From contig CAMLNK010000024.1 in NCBI GenBank assembly GCA_946481035.1, forward strand, positions 1 through 13,257: a DNA stretch of 13,257 nt, written 5' to 3'. The stretch comes from an uncultured Dyadobacter sp. GTDB lineage: Bacteria; Bacteroidota; Bacteroidia; Cytophagales; Spirosomataceae. The notes beneath the pieces were generated by a model. The model made no database searches and was not told where the DNA came from. It saw only the letters and a list, made by a program, of their open reading frames with translations. Within the stretch, counting starts at the first letter, position 1. Each line of letters begins with the position of its first letter. This document shows, in pieces, positions 1 to 6,994 of this stretch. The translations under genes and the position numbers were made by a program.

Positions 1-508
1 GTCACCGGTTTTCGAAACCGAAGAACAATATGTAGTGGCTGTGCTGACTGGCAAATCCGACGCAAAAGATGTGAAAGTGGATGATTTCCGCGACGAGCTT
101 ACTACCAAAGTACGCAACCAGATCAAAGCAGAGCAAATCACTGCCAAGCTGAAAGGCGCAACCGGTTCACTGGAAGACATCGCTAAGAAATACGGTGCAG
201 GTGCATTGGTTGAGTCTGCGAACGACATTTCACTGGCAACCGGCTTCCTTACCAGCGCAGGTTTCGATCCGATCGCGCTTGGAAAAGCGTTCGGTTTGAA
301 AGCAGGTCAGAAATCAGGGGTGTTCACCGGCGAAAACGGGGTGTTCATCATGGAGCTTTCAAGCAAAACAGACGCGCCTAAGATTGCCGACTTCACCCAA
401 TACAAAACACAGCTGACCCAATCACTGGAAAGCCGCATGTCGTACCTGGTGAACGAAGCCATCCGCGAGAACGCAAAAATCGAAGACCGCCGCGCGAAGT
501 TCTTCTGA
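1..508 (+). CDS. PpiD/SurA-type peptidyl-prolyl isomerase, C-terminal part (5' end outside window)
   Basis: The frame is open from base 2 to the TGA at 506-508, so this is the last ~168 residues of a longer protein; the GTG at 35 is only an internal codon. It reads as the C-terminal part of the periplasmic folding factors of Bacteroidota (SurA-N/PpiC-domain proteins, usually ~700 residues). Visible traits are an alternating hydrophobic strand followed by a Lys/Glu-rich helix, a small Gly/Ala-rich domain with a GVFTGENGVFIMEL strand, and a last helix ending in IEDRRAKFF. Bacteroidota PpiD-like proteins commonly end in a similar charged helix followed by aromatic residues. Such proteins are anchored in the inner membrane and help outer-membrane proteins fold; the anchor and catalytic parvulin domain would lie upstream, out of view. 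A strong terminator follows directly, so this is the last gene of its transcript. Confidence 0.75.
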   Translation, partial: SPVFETEEQYVVAVLTGKSDAKDVKVDDFRDELTTKVRNQIKAEQITAKLKGATGSLEDIAKKYGAGALVESANDISLATGFLTSAGFDPIALGKAFGLKAGQKSGVFTGENGVFIMELSSKTDAPKIADFTQYKTQLTQSLESRMSYLVNEAIRENAKIEDRRAKFF

Positions 509-532
509 TCAAATCGCTTAAAAATCTCATTT

Positions 533-570
533 AAAGAGGAGCAGAAATTAAATCTGCTCCTCTTTTTTAT
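533..570 (+). terminator. Rho-independent terminator after the PPIase gene
   Basis: A perfect 13-bp stem pairs 533-545 with 553-565 around a 7-nt AT-only loop, and the right arm runs into a six-T tract at 563-568. It begins 25 bases after the stop codon and separates the isomerase gene from xylA. The T tract is on the + strand side, which fits the isomerase transcript. Confidence 0.93.
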
Positions 571-743
571 TTGTGCTGCAAATTTTTCAGAAAAAAGTGA
601 TAGTATTGCAGTATGAAATGTCAATTTTACACTTATTAATTAAGTAAGGGAGAAAGGAGGATGAAGTAAAGGGAGGAAGCCATTCCCCCGAGATTGCATC
701 GGACTATCTATTTAACCATTAGAAAACGATTAACTACATTAAA
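571..743 (+). promoter_or_regulatory. xylA upstream leader: AT-rich promoter region, purine tract and small hairpin
   Basis: This 173-base stretch lies between the terminator and the xylA start. Its first part is AT-rich. TAGTATTG at 601-608 matches seven of eight positions of the Bacteroidota -7 element TAnnTTTG, but no convincing -33 TTG box was found at the usual distance, so a promoter there is tentative. A nearly pure purine run covers 642-679. It leads into a hairpin in which 671-673 plus 675-678 pair with 683-689 around loop GCCA, with A674 bulged. The last bases before the ATG are AT-rich without a clear Shine-Dalgarno, as is common in Bacteroidota. Confidence 0.35.
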
Positions 744-2072
744 ATGAGCATTCTACTCGGAGAACAGGAGTATTTTAAGGGTATCGGAAAGATCTCTTTC
801 GAAGGCCCGGAAACCGACAACCCACTGGCTTACCGCTGGTATGACGAAAACCGCGTTATCGCCGGCAAAACAATGAAAGACCACCTGCGTTTCGCGGTGG
901 CTTACTGGCACACTTTCTGTGGAGCTGGTCTGGACCCATTCGGCGGACCTACGCTTTTCTACCCTTGGGACAAAAAGGCTGATGCGGTAGACCGTGCCAA
1001 AGACAAGGCGGATGCAGCATTCGAATTCATTACCAAGCTGGGCCTGCCCTACTACTGTTTCCACGATGTAGACGTGGTGGATTACGCCGACGACGTGCGT
1101 ACCAACGAAAAACGCCTGCAAGCATTGACTGCTTATTTGGGCGAAAAACAAAAAGCTTCCGGCGTGAAACTCCTTTGGGGAACTGCCAACCTTTTTGGTC
1201 ACCACCGCTATATGAACGGTGCTTCCACCAACCCTGACTTCGACGTGGTTGCTCACGCAGGCGCGCAGGTGAAAATGGCTTTGGACGCTACCATCGCACT
1301 GGGTGGTGAAAATTACGTATTCTGGGGTGGTCGCGAAGGTTATATGAGCCTTTTGAACACCGACATGAAACGCGAGCAGGAGCACTTCGCGCAAATGCTG
1401 AAAATATCTGTGGCTTATGCCCGTGCGAATGGTTTCAAAGGTAAATTCTTCATCGAACCGAAACCTTGCGAGCCTACCAAGCACCAGTACGACTACGATG
1501 CAGCAACTGTGATCGGTTTCCTCCGTCAGCACGACCTGCTGGCCGATTTCAGCCTCAACCTCGAAGTAAACCACGCTACATTGGCCGGCCACACTTTCGA
1601 GCACGAATTGCAGGTAGCTGCTGACGCAGGTATCCTGGGCTCGATCGACGCCAACCGTGGTGACTATCAGAACGGCTGGGATACCGACCAGTTCCCGAAC
1701 GACATCGCCGAATGGACCCGCGCATTGATCGTGATCCTGAATGCAGGCGGTCTGCAAGGCGGTGGTATCAACTTCGACGCGAAACGTCGTCGCAACTCAA
1801 CCGATGTGGATGATGTATTCCATGCACACATCGGCGGTATCGACACCGTAGCTCGTGCATTGGTGATCGCCGATAAGATCATTCAAAACGGAGATTACGA
1901 CAAGATCCGCAAGAACCGCTACGCAAGCTTCGACAGCGGCAAAGGTGCAGATTTCGAAAAAGGTGCGTTGAAACTGGAAGATCTGTTCGACCTGGCTGCT
2001 ACCAAAGGTGAGCCTGCAACAACTTCCGGCAAACAGGAATACCTCGAAAACCTGATCAACCGGTTCATCTGA
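744..2072 (+). CDS. xylA: Xylose isomerase
   Basis: Converts D-xylose to D-xylulose (and D-glucose to D-fructose) in the cytoplasm, the first step of bacterial xylose use; the enzyme is a TIM-barrel tetramer with two divalent metal ions. The 442-residue length is normal for the longer class II enzymes, as in E. coli (440). Known functional residues are all present with a constant +6 offset from E. coli numbering: catalytic pair H107 and D110 in FHDVD; metal ligands E238 and K240 in FIEPKP, E274 and H277 in LEVNHA, D302, D313 and D315 in GWDTDQFP, and D345 in INFDAKRR. The VFWGGREGY signature is at 192-200. The ATG at 744 gives the expected N-terminus ([13 protein letters not shown]). No xylulokinase, transporter or XylR lies next to it; terminators flank it, so it appears monocistronic here. 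Confidence 0.98.
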   Translation: MSILLGEQEYFKGIGKISFEGPETDNPLAYRWYDENRVIAGKTMKDHLRFAVAYWHTFCGAGLDPFGGPTLFYPWDKKADAVDRAKDKADAAFEFITKLGLPYYCFHDVDVVDYADDVRTNEKRLQALTAYLGEKQKASGVKLLWGTANLFGHHRYMNGASTNPDFDVVAHAGAQVKMALDATIALGGENYVFWGGREGYMSLLNTDMKREQEHFAQMLKISVAYARANGFKGKFFIEPKPCEPTKHQYDYDAATVIGFLRQHDLLADFSLNLEVNHATLAGHTFEHELQVAADAGILGSIDANRGDYQNGWDTDQFPNDIAEWTRALIVILNAGGLQGGGINFDAKRRRNSTDVDDVFHAHIGGIDTVARALVIADKIIQNGDYDKIRKNRYASFDSGKGADFEKGALKLEDLFDLAATKGEPATTSGKQEYLENLINRFI

Positions 2073-2104
2073 GACTAACGTAATGTTACCTCAATATTAA
2101 TTTT

Positions 2105-2136
2105 CAAAAGCCATTGATGTATTTCAATGGCTTTTG
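2105..2136 (+). terminator. Stem-loop terminator after xylA
   Basis: A perfect 13-bp inverted repeat pairs 2105-2117 with 2124-2136 around a 6-base loop, starting 32 bases after the xylA stop. The stem carries four A's on the left and four T's on the right rather than a long separate T tract, a form often seen in Bacteroidota. Because of this symmetry it could work in both directions. It overlaps the most upstream possible start codon (TTG 2134) of the next gene, which argues that the next gene starts further downstream. Confidence 0.7.
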
Positions 2137-2193
2137 GCATTCATGCAGGTACACCGCCGTAACTTGCGTGAAATTAACCCAGCGCTTTCTGCC

Positions 2194-3870
2194 ATGCATA
2201 CCGGCCGCGCCAAGAAGTACTCCCTCTCTCCTGTTCTGCCCGGCATGATCCTGTTGATGATCTGGATGATGCCCATTGCCCGCATTTTTGCTCAAACTGC
2301 ATTTGCCCAAACCGACCTAAAAGAAGCTGCCCGCAACATCCCGGCGAGTCCGCAGAACCCCGATTCTTTGTTGATCGGTTTGAAAGCAAACTATAACTCG
2401 GCTATCGGGAAGAATAACGAGGTTGAAGCCGCGGGCTATTTGCAGCAGATCGGCAGGTTGCTGTTCATTTCGGGGCATTACCCGCAGTCGCTCGACTATT
2501 TGCTGAAAGCCGAGAAAATATTCCGCAACCGGGACCAGCAGAAGATGCTGGCCGTGAACCTGAATATGCTCGGCGAGCTCTATTACCGCACCCGCAGGCC
2601 GCAGCTAGCCCGGAAACAATTCGACGAGGCATTGAGTATCTACCAAAACCTCAGACAGGAATCGGGCAAAGCGGAAATTTACGGACGCATCGGCCACCTC
2701 TATGAAAAGCGCGAGATGTACGACAGTGCATTCCATTTCCAGCGCAAAGCCCTGCAATCCTACCAGCTCGACCGCCACACCGACGGCGCTGCGAAGATTT
2801 ACGAAAACATAGGGAGCATTTACGAAGACCTCGAAAAATACGATTCGGCCTATTTCTATTTCAACAAGGCATACGCGCTCAACGCGCAGACGCACAATGC
2901 CCGCGCGCAGGTAGAAGTGGTGAACAATCTGGGCGATGTGCTGCGTAAAACGGGCCGGTTCCGCGAGGGCCTGGTTTATAGTATTCAGAGTTTAAAACTC
3001 GCCCAGACCAACGGTGAGCGTTACCAGATTTCGAGTGCCTATAATGATATTTCCAAAGCTTACAACCTGCTCGCCCGCAACGACAGCGCGTTCCATTATC
3101 TCACACTGAGCCGCAGCCTGCTCAATGATATTTACTCCGAGGAAAGTAACAAGCAGCTCGCATTGCTGCAAACCCTGTATGAAATCGAGAAGAAGGATAA
3201 TGAAATTGAACAACTGACCCAGGCGCGGCGGATCGACACGCTCATTTCGATCGCGACGGGCATTGTGGTGTTACTGGTTATAGCGGTGGCCGCTTTGATT
3301 ATCAGCCGGCAGCGGCTCAAAATCCGGAACGAGCAAAAGCTGCGTGCGCAGCATAAGCAGGTGTACGAAGCGCAAAATCAGTTGATGGAGGTTGAATTAA
3401 AGAACAAACAGCTCGAAGAAGAGCACCTCAAACAGCAGCTAGAAACCAAAACGCAGGAACTGAGCAGCTATACCCTGCACGTAATCCGCAAAAACCAGCT
3501 ATTAGAAGACCTCCGCGCCAAACTCGATGAAATGATCAAAGACGACAAGCGCGACCAGCGGAAGCAGATCAAAGCATTGTCCGAGCAGATCGGCGAGGGC
3601 TTGCAGGACAACCAGCACTGGGAGGAATTCCGGGGCATATTCGAGCAGGTACACCAGTCGTTTTTCGACCGGCTCCAACAGCAAACCGGCCCGCTCACCG
3701 CCAACGACCTCCGGCTGATCGCATTGATCAAAATGAACCTTACTTCTACCGACATCGCCACGCTCCTCGGCATTTCGCAGGACAGCCTGCGCGTGATCCG
3801 CCATCGCCTGCGCAAGAAACTGAACCTCGCCGCGGGTGACAATCTTTCCGCCTATATCCAGTCCATTTAG
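2194..3870 (+). CDS. Membrane-anchored TPR sensor with C-terminal LuxR-like HTH
   Basis: Predicted one-component regulator of Bacteroidota type. Residues are numbered on the longest possible frame (TTG 2134, 578 aa). The start chosen is ATG 2194 (M21): it places a normal signal peptide (basic stretch, hydrophobic 37-50, probable cleavage near AFAQ-T at 56-60) at the N-terminus, whereas TTG 2134 lies in the xylA terminator stem and ATG 2143 leaves a 37-residue pre-region. About six TPR-like repeats spaced ~40 residues cover 98-335. A transmembrane helix lies at about 371-391, followed by basic RQRLK, a coiled coil (about 397-485) and an HTH domain at 521-566 (STDIATLLGISQDSLRVIR). Implied topology: TPRs in the periplasm, coiled coil and DNA-binding end in the cytoplasm. 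It lies 343 bp upstream of the TonB receptor gene on the same strand and may control it, but the sequence shows no proven target. Confidence 0.85.
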   Translation: MHTGRAKKYSLSPVLPGMILLMIWMMPIARIFAQTAFAQTDLKEAARNIPASPQNPDSLLIGLKANYNSAIGKNNEVEAAGYLQQIGRLLFISGHYPQSLDYLLKAEKIFRNRDQQKMLAVNLNMLGELYYRTRRPQLARKQFDEALSIYQNLRQESGKAEIYGRIGHLYEKREMYDSAFHFQRKALQSYQLDRHTDGAAKIYENIGSIYEDLEKYDSAYFYFNKAYALNAQTHNARAQVEVVNNLGDVLRKTGRFREGLVYSIQSLKLAQTNGERYQISSAYNDISKAYNLLARNDSAFHYLTLSRSLLNDIYSEESNKQLALLQTLYEIEKKDNEIEQLTQARRIDTLISIATGIVVLLVIAVAALIISRQRLKIRNEQKLRAQHKQVYEAQNQLMEVELKNKQLEEEHLKQQLETKTQELSSYTLHVIRKNQLLEDLRAKLDEMIKDDKRDQRKQIKALSEQIGEGLQDNQHWEEFRGIFEQVHQSFFDRLQQQTGPLTANDLRLIALIKMNLTSTDIATLLGISQDSLRVIRHRLRKKLNLAAGDNLSAYIQSI

Positions 3871-3920
3871 CCGCTTCACAATTTCTTAACAGTGCCGTAA
3901 TGCAATCATAATGCCACAAA

Positions 3921-3940
3921 CCAGAGGTTTAAACCACTGG
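3921..3940. repeat. 20-bp near-perfect palindrome, possible operator
   Basis: CCAGAGGTTTAAACCACTGG is symmetric except for one central-flank A:A pair in each half-site; the core GGTTTAAACC is a perfect 10-bp palindrome. It lies 50 bases after the regulator stop and 274 bases before the receptor ATG. No T run follows, so it is a poor terminator. A dimeric DNA-binding protein site is possible, but nothing in the sequence proves it. Confidence 0.4.
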
Positions 3941-4092
3941 ACAGCAACACTTTACTTCGCAAAACAACCCTTTGTTGCCTTGTTGTAACGCTCCGAAACG
4001 CGCTGTTGCCCTTTTGTTAACGGCACCGATTTGGATCACTGAGATTGTTCTGCACACCTTCGCATCGTCAAAAAAACACGACCGCGGTCCTG

Positions 4093-4132
4093 CGATCCGG
4101 CGATCCGGCGATCCGGCGCACCGGCGCACCGG
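4093..4132. repeat. 8-bp tandem repeat array (five units)
   Basis: Three exact copies of CGATCCGG (4093-4116) are followed by two exact copies of the variant CGCACCGG (4117-4132). The next eight bases (CTGACCGC) look like a decayed sixth unit. The array is GC-rich, non-coding and sits 81 bases before the receptor ATG. Such short exact arrays usually arise by slipped-strand replication and may vary in copy number. Confidence 0.9.
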
Positions 4133-4148
4133 CTGACCGCCGACCGAT

Positions 4149-4197
4149 GACAGCCGACAGCCAACAGCCGACAGCCGAAAGCCGACAGCCGACAGCC
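4149..4197. repeat. 7-bp tandem repeat array (seven units)
   Basis: Seven back-to-back units of GACAGCC fill 49 bases. Units 1, 2, 4, 6 and 7 are exact, unit 3 is AACAGCC and unit 5 is GAAAGCC. The array ends 16 bases before the receptor ATG, inside the probable 5' leader. It cannot be a coding extension of the receptor: the receptor frame reads through it but hits TGA at 4148 and has no start codon in it. Purine/cytosine asymmetry is marked, with no T in the array. Confidence 0.93.
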
Positions 4198-4213
4198 AAT
4201 AACACTTGATGCT

Positions 4214-6970
4214 ATGATGCGAACTTTACATTATATTTTCCTACTCCTTTCGAGTACCACAATCCTCCAAGCCGGAACGCTGAAAGGCAAGCTCCTCGAA
4301 GCAGCCACCGGCGAACCCGCATTGGGCGTCGTCATCTCGATCGAAGGCACGAGCTTGCACGATATTTCCGGGCTTGACGGTTCGTTCTCGATCCCTAACC
4401 TCCAAAAGGGCGCCTACCGGCTGACCATCCGCCACATTTCCTATGCACCCGTGCAAAAGGAATTTGCGATTAATGGGAATGAGGTCGTTCAGATAGATCT
4501 TTTGCTGGAAGCCGCTGCCGGTCTGAAACTCGAAGAAGTAGCCGTAACCGGCAAACGCGACGGTGCGAGTGACAATACCGCCCGCCTTATGGAGCGCAAT
4601 GCGAGCCAGGTCATGAATATCGTTTCCGGCAAAACCATCCAGATTTCCCCTGATCTCACCGTTGCCAATGTAATTCAGCGCATTTCCGGCATTTCTATCG
4701 AGCGCAACAGCAATGGCGACGGCCAGTATGCGATCGTGCGCGGCATGGACAAACGTTACAACTACACGCTCGTAAATGGCGTGAAGATCCCCAGCCCCGA
4801 CAACAAATACCGCTACGTTCCGCTGGATATTTTCCCTTCCGACCTTCTCGACCGACTGGAAGTTTACAAAGCATTAACGCCCGCCATGGAAGGCGACGCG
4901 ATCGGCGGGGCGGTGAATATGGTGATGAGGGACGCGCCCGATAAGTTGACATTCTCCGCAAACGTTTCGACCGGCTATAACGAGCTGTTTATGGATCGTA
5001 AGTTTATGGGTTATGATTTCAAAAGCATTCAATCCAAATCCCCTTACGAGCGGAATGGCAACCAGTACAATGCAACTCCGACCGATTTCTCGACGGCCTC
5101 TGTTGATTATAAGCTCAAAACACCCGCGCCCAACCTGCTTGGCAGCATTGCGGTAGGGAACCGCTTCCTGCATGACAAGCTAGGTATCCTGCTCGCCGGA
5201 AGCTACCAGAATACCCATCGCGGTAGCAACAGCCTTTTCTTCGATTCGGAGACTGTCGACACCCTACGCGGCGAAGCGCTCACCAAAATGAGCGAGCGAC
5301 AGTATTCGGAGCAGCAGATCCGCTATGGCCTGCACTCCAAAATAGACTACCGGGTGAATGAGAAGCACAAAATTCAGTTCTACAATGCATTCATGAACCT
5401 GACGAATGTACAGGTACGCGACGTAAAATCTACCCAACTGACCATCGGCGGTTACGATCCGGTGGCTGGCAATGCGACGCTTGGCTTTTCGACCCGCTCG
5501 CGGTTGACCAGGCAGCAGATTTTCAACAGTACCTTACAAGGCAAACACCAGTTGCTGGATGCGCTCGCATTGCAATGGTCGGCGGTGTATTCCAAAGCGA
5601 CTAACGAGGTCCCTGATAACGTAACTGTCCCGCTGATTGGGGTAATGCAGAATTTTCAGGAAAGAAAAACGACCGTCGGCGATGCATCGCGCCGGTGGGA
5701 ACACAACTCCGACCGTGACCTGTCGGGCTACCTGAATTTGACCTACAATACAACCATCGGCCCGACGCAGCTGGAATGGACCGCGGGTGGCTTATTCCGC
5801 GACAAATCGCGCTCGAACTTCTACAACAACTACCAGCTCCGCCCGACCGACCCGTTTGCGGAATACGGAAAAGATTTCACCAGCTACACGCAGATCCGCT
5901 GGACGATCCAGAATCCGCGCGGATCGGTGGGGAGTGCGCTGACGTATGATGCAACCGAGCAGATCAAAGCGGGTTTTATTCAATTTAAAGCCGAAACAAA
6001 GAACCTGGAAATTCTCGGTGGCGTGCGTGCGGAAAACACCAACCAGGGTTACTCGATGCTGTTCCCCATTGGTGAAGACCGGCCCGACGGCAACCAGAAG
6101 TACACCGACCTGCTGCCGAGCCTGCATTTCAAATATAAACCGGAAGACCACGTCAACCTGCGGGCCTCGTACTTCCGCTCGATCAATCGCCCCGGCTTTT
6201 TCGAAATCGTGCCCTACCGCATTGTCAACGAGGAATACCAGGAACGCGGCAATCCCGACCTGAAACGCGCCATCGCCGACAATATCGACCTGCGCTATGA
6301 GCTTTTTCCGCGCGCTTCGGAGCAGTTTATGGTAGGTGCTTTTTATAAACTGATCAAAGACCCGATTGAGTATACCCTCCAACGCGACGCCGTCCGCGGG
6401 CAGGATATTTACTACTCCCCGGGCAACTTCGGGAATGCGAAGAACTACGGGCTGGAAATCGATTATATCAAATATGTGAAGCAGTTCGGAATCAAAGCCA
6501 ACTACACCTACACGCATTCGCGCATTACCACGCCCAAATCCAGGCGCATACGTAACGAAAGCGGCGACCTGGAAACGATCAACGTTGCACAAACGCGGCC
6601 GCTTTACGGACAATCGGCACATGTAGCGAACCTTTCGATACTCTACAAAAACCAGGAGAACGGCATCGATGCGCAGCTGGCCGGCGGCTACACAGGCGAG
6701 CGGATCAACACGGTTTCGCAGTTTATCGACAACGACCTTTGGCAAAAGGGCTTTGTACAAATGGATGCCTCCCTTGAAAAGACGTTCCGGAATGGCCTCG
6801 GCGTGTTCCTGAAAGCCAATAACCTCCTCGACACGCCCATGGAAGTTTTCATGAAGAATACCAGCGCTTCCAATGCCAATATCCCCAATCAGGACCTGCG
6901 CGGCAAGACGCTCATCCGCCGCGACCGTTACCAGCGCTCCTACCTGCTCGGCGTACGATACAAGTTTTAA
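4214..6970 (+). CDS. TonB-dependent outer-membrane receptor (carboxypeptidase-regulatory-like N-terminus)
   Basis: A 918-residue outer-membrane transporter energised by TonB/ExbBD. Signal peptide at about 1-20 (cut near LQA-GTL); CarboxypepD-reg-like beta-sandwich at about 21-100; TonB-box-like LEEVAVTG at 106-113; plug domain at about 125-240 with YAIVRGMDKRYNYTLVNG and GDAIGGAVNMV; the rest is the 22-strand beta-barrel, ending in the typical aromatic C-terminus (LLGVRYKF). The plug wording resembles the TonB-Xanth-Caul type of receptors rather than SusC, and there is no SusD gene beside it. ATG 4214 and 4217 are both possible starts. It is followed after 24 bases by the beta-helix lipoprotein gene and further on by a phytase gene, so an inositol-phosphate-related or phosphate-related substrate is the best guess. 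The true ligand cannot be read from the sequence. Confidence 0.95.
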   Translation: MMRTLHYIFLLLSSTTILQAGTLKGKLLEAATGEPALGVVISIEGTSLHDISGLDGSFSIPNLQKGAYRLTIRHISYAPVQKEFAINGNEVVQIDLLLEAAAGLKLEEVAVTGKRDGASDNTARLMERNASQVMNIVSGKTIQISPDLTVANVIQRISGISIERNSNGDGQYAIVRGMDKRYNYTLVNGVKIPSPDNKYRYVPLDIFPSDLLDRLEVYKALTPAMEGDAIGGAVNMVMRDAPDKLTFSANVSTGYNELFMDRKFMGYDFKSIQSKSPYERNGNQYNATPTDFSTASVDYKLKTPAPNLLGSIAVGNRFLHDKLGILLAGSYQNTHRGSNSLFFDSETVDTLRGEALTKMSERQYSEQQIRYGLHSKIDYRVNEKHKIQFYNAFMNLTNVQVRDVKSTQLTIGGYDPVAGNATLGFSTRSRLTRQQIFNSTLQGKHQLLDALALQWSAVYSKATNEVPDNVTVPLIGVMQNFQERKTTVGDASRRWEHNSDRDLSGYLNLTYNTTIGPTQLEWTAGGLFRDKSRSNFYNNYQLRPTDPFAEYGKDFTSYTQIRWTIQNPRGSVGSALTYDATEQIKAGFIQFKAETKNLEILGGVRAENTNQGYSMLFPIGEDRPDGNQKYTDLLPSLHFKYKPEDHVNLRASYFRSINRPGFFEIVPYRIVNEEYQERGNPDLKRAIADNIDLRYELFPRASEQFMVGAFYKLIKDPIEYTLQRDAVRGQDIYYSPGNFGNAKNYGLEIDYIKYVKQFGIKANYTYTHSRITTPKSRRIRNESGDLETINVAQTRPLYGQSAHVANLSILYKNQENGIDAQLAGGYTGERINTVSQFIDNDLWQKGFVQMDASLEKTFRNGLGVFLKANNLLDTPMEVFMKNTSASNANIPNQDLRGKTLIRRDRYQRSYLLGVRYKF

Positions 6971-6994
6971 TCAGTCATCAAAATTTTAAATCTC

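Larger units (their letters stand above)
3871..4213 (+). promoter_or_regulatory. Non-coding gap upstream of the TonB receptor gene
   Basis: This 343-base gap carries no credible gene. It holds a 20-bp near-palindrome (3921-3940), a T/G-rich middle with repeated TTGTTG words (about 3970-4020), and two tandem arrays (4093-4132 and 4149-4197) reaching to 16 bases from the receptor start. No clear TAnnTTTG promoter element was found, and no T-tract terminator follows the regulator gene, so some read-through from the regulator is possible. The receptor promoter should lie here. Confidence 0.5.

Noticed and set aside
651..669. AAAGGAGG followed at once by ATG AAG TAA, a possible two-codon leader peptide
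   Set aside because: There is no spacing between the purine box and the ATG, Bacteroidota seldom use such boxes, and the run is part of a longer purine tract.
753..1757. 334-residue open frame on the - strand opposite xylA
   Set aside because: It is the mirror of a highly conserved xylose isomerase; composition is that of an antisense shadow (rich in Val, His, Arg, Cys) with no recognised domain.
3929..4129. Possible 66-residue small protein on the - strand in the regulator-receptor gap
   Set aside because: Its N-terminal part is translated from the 8-bp tandem array, it has no recognisable features, and no ribosome site or promoter supports it.
4093..4197. CRISPR array
   Set aside because: Units are 7-8 bp and contiguous without unique spacers, and no cas genes are present; these are simple tandem repeats.
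5792..6760. 322-residue open frame on the - strand inside the TonB receptor gene
   Set aside because: It lies wholly within the barrel-coding part; no domain, no start context, shadow of biased third positions.
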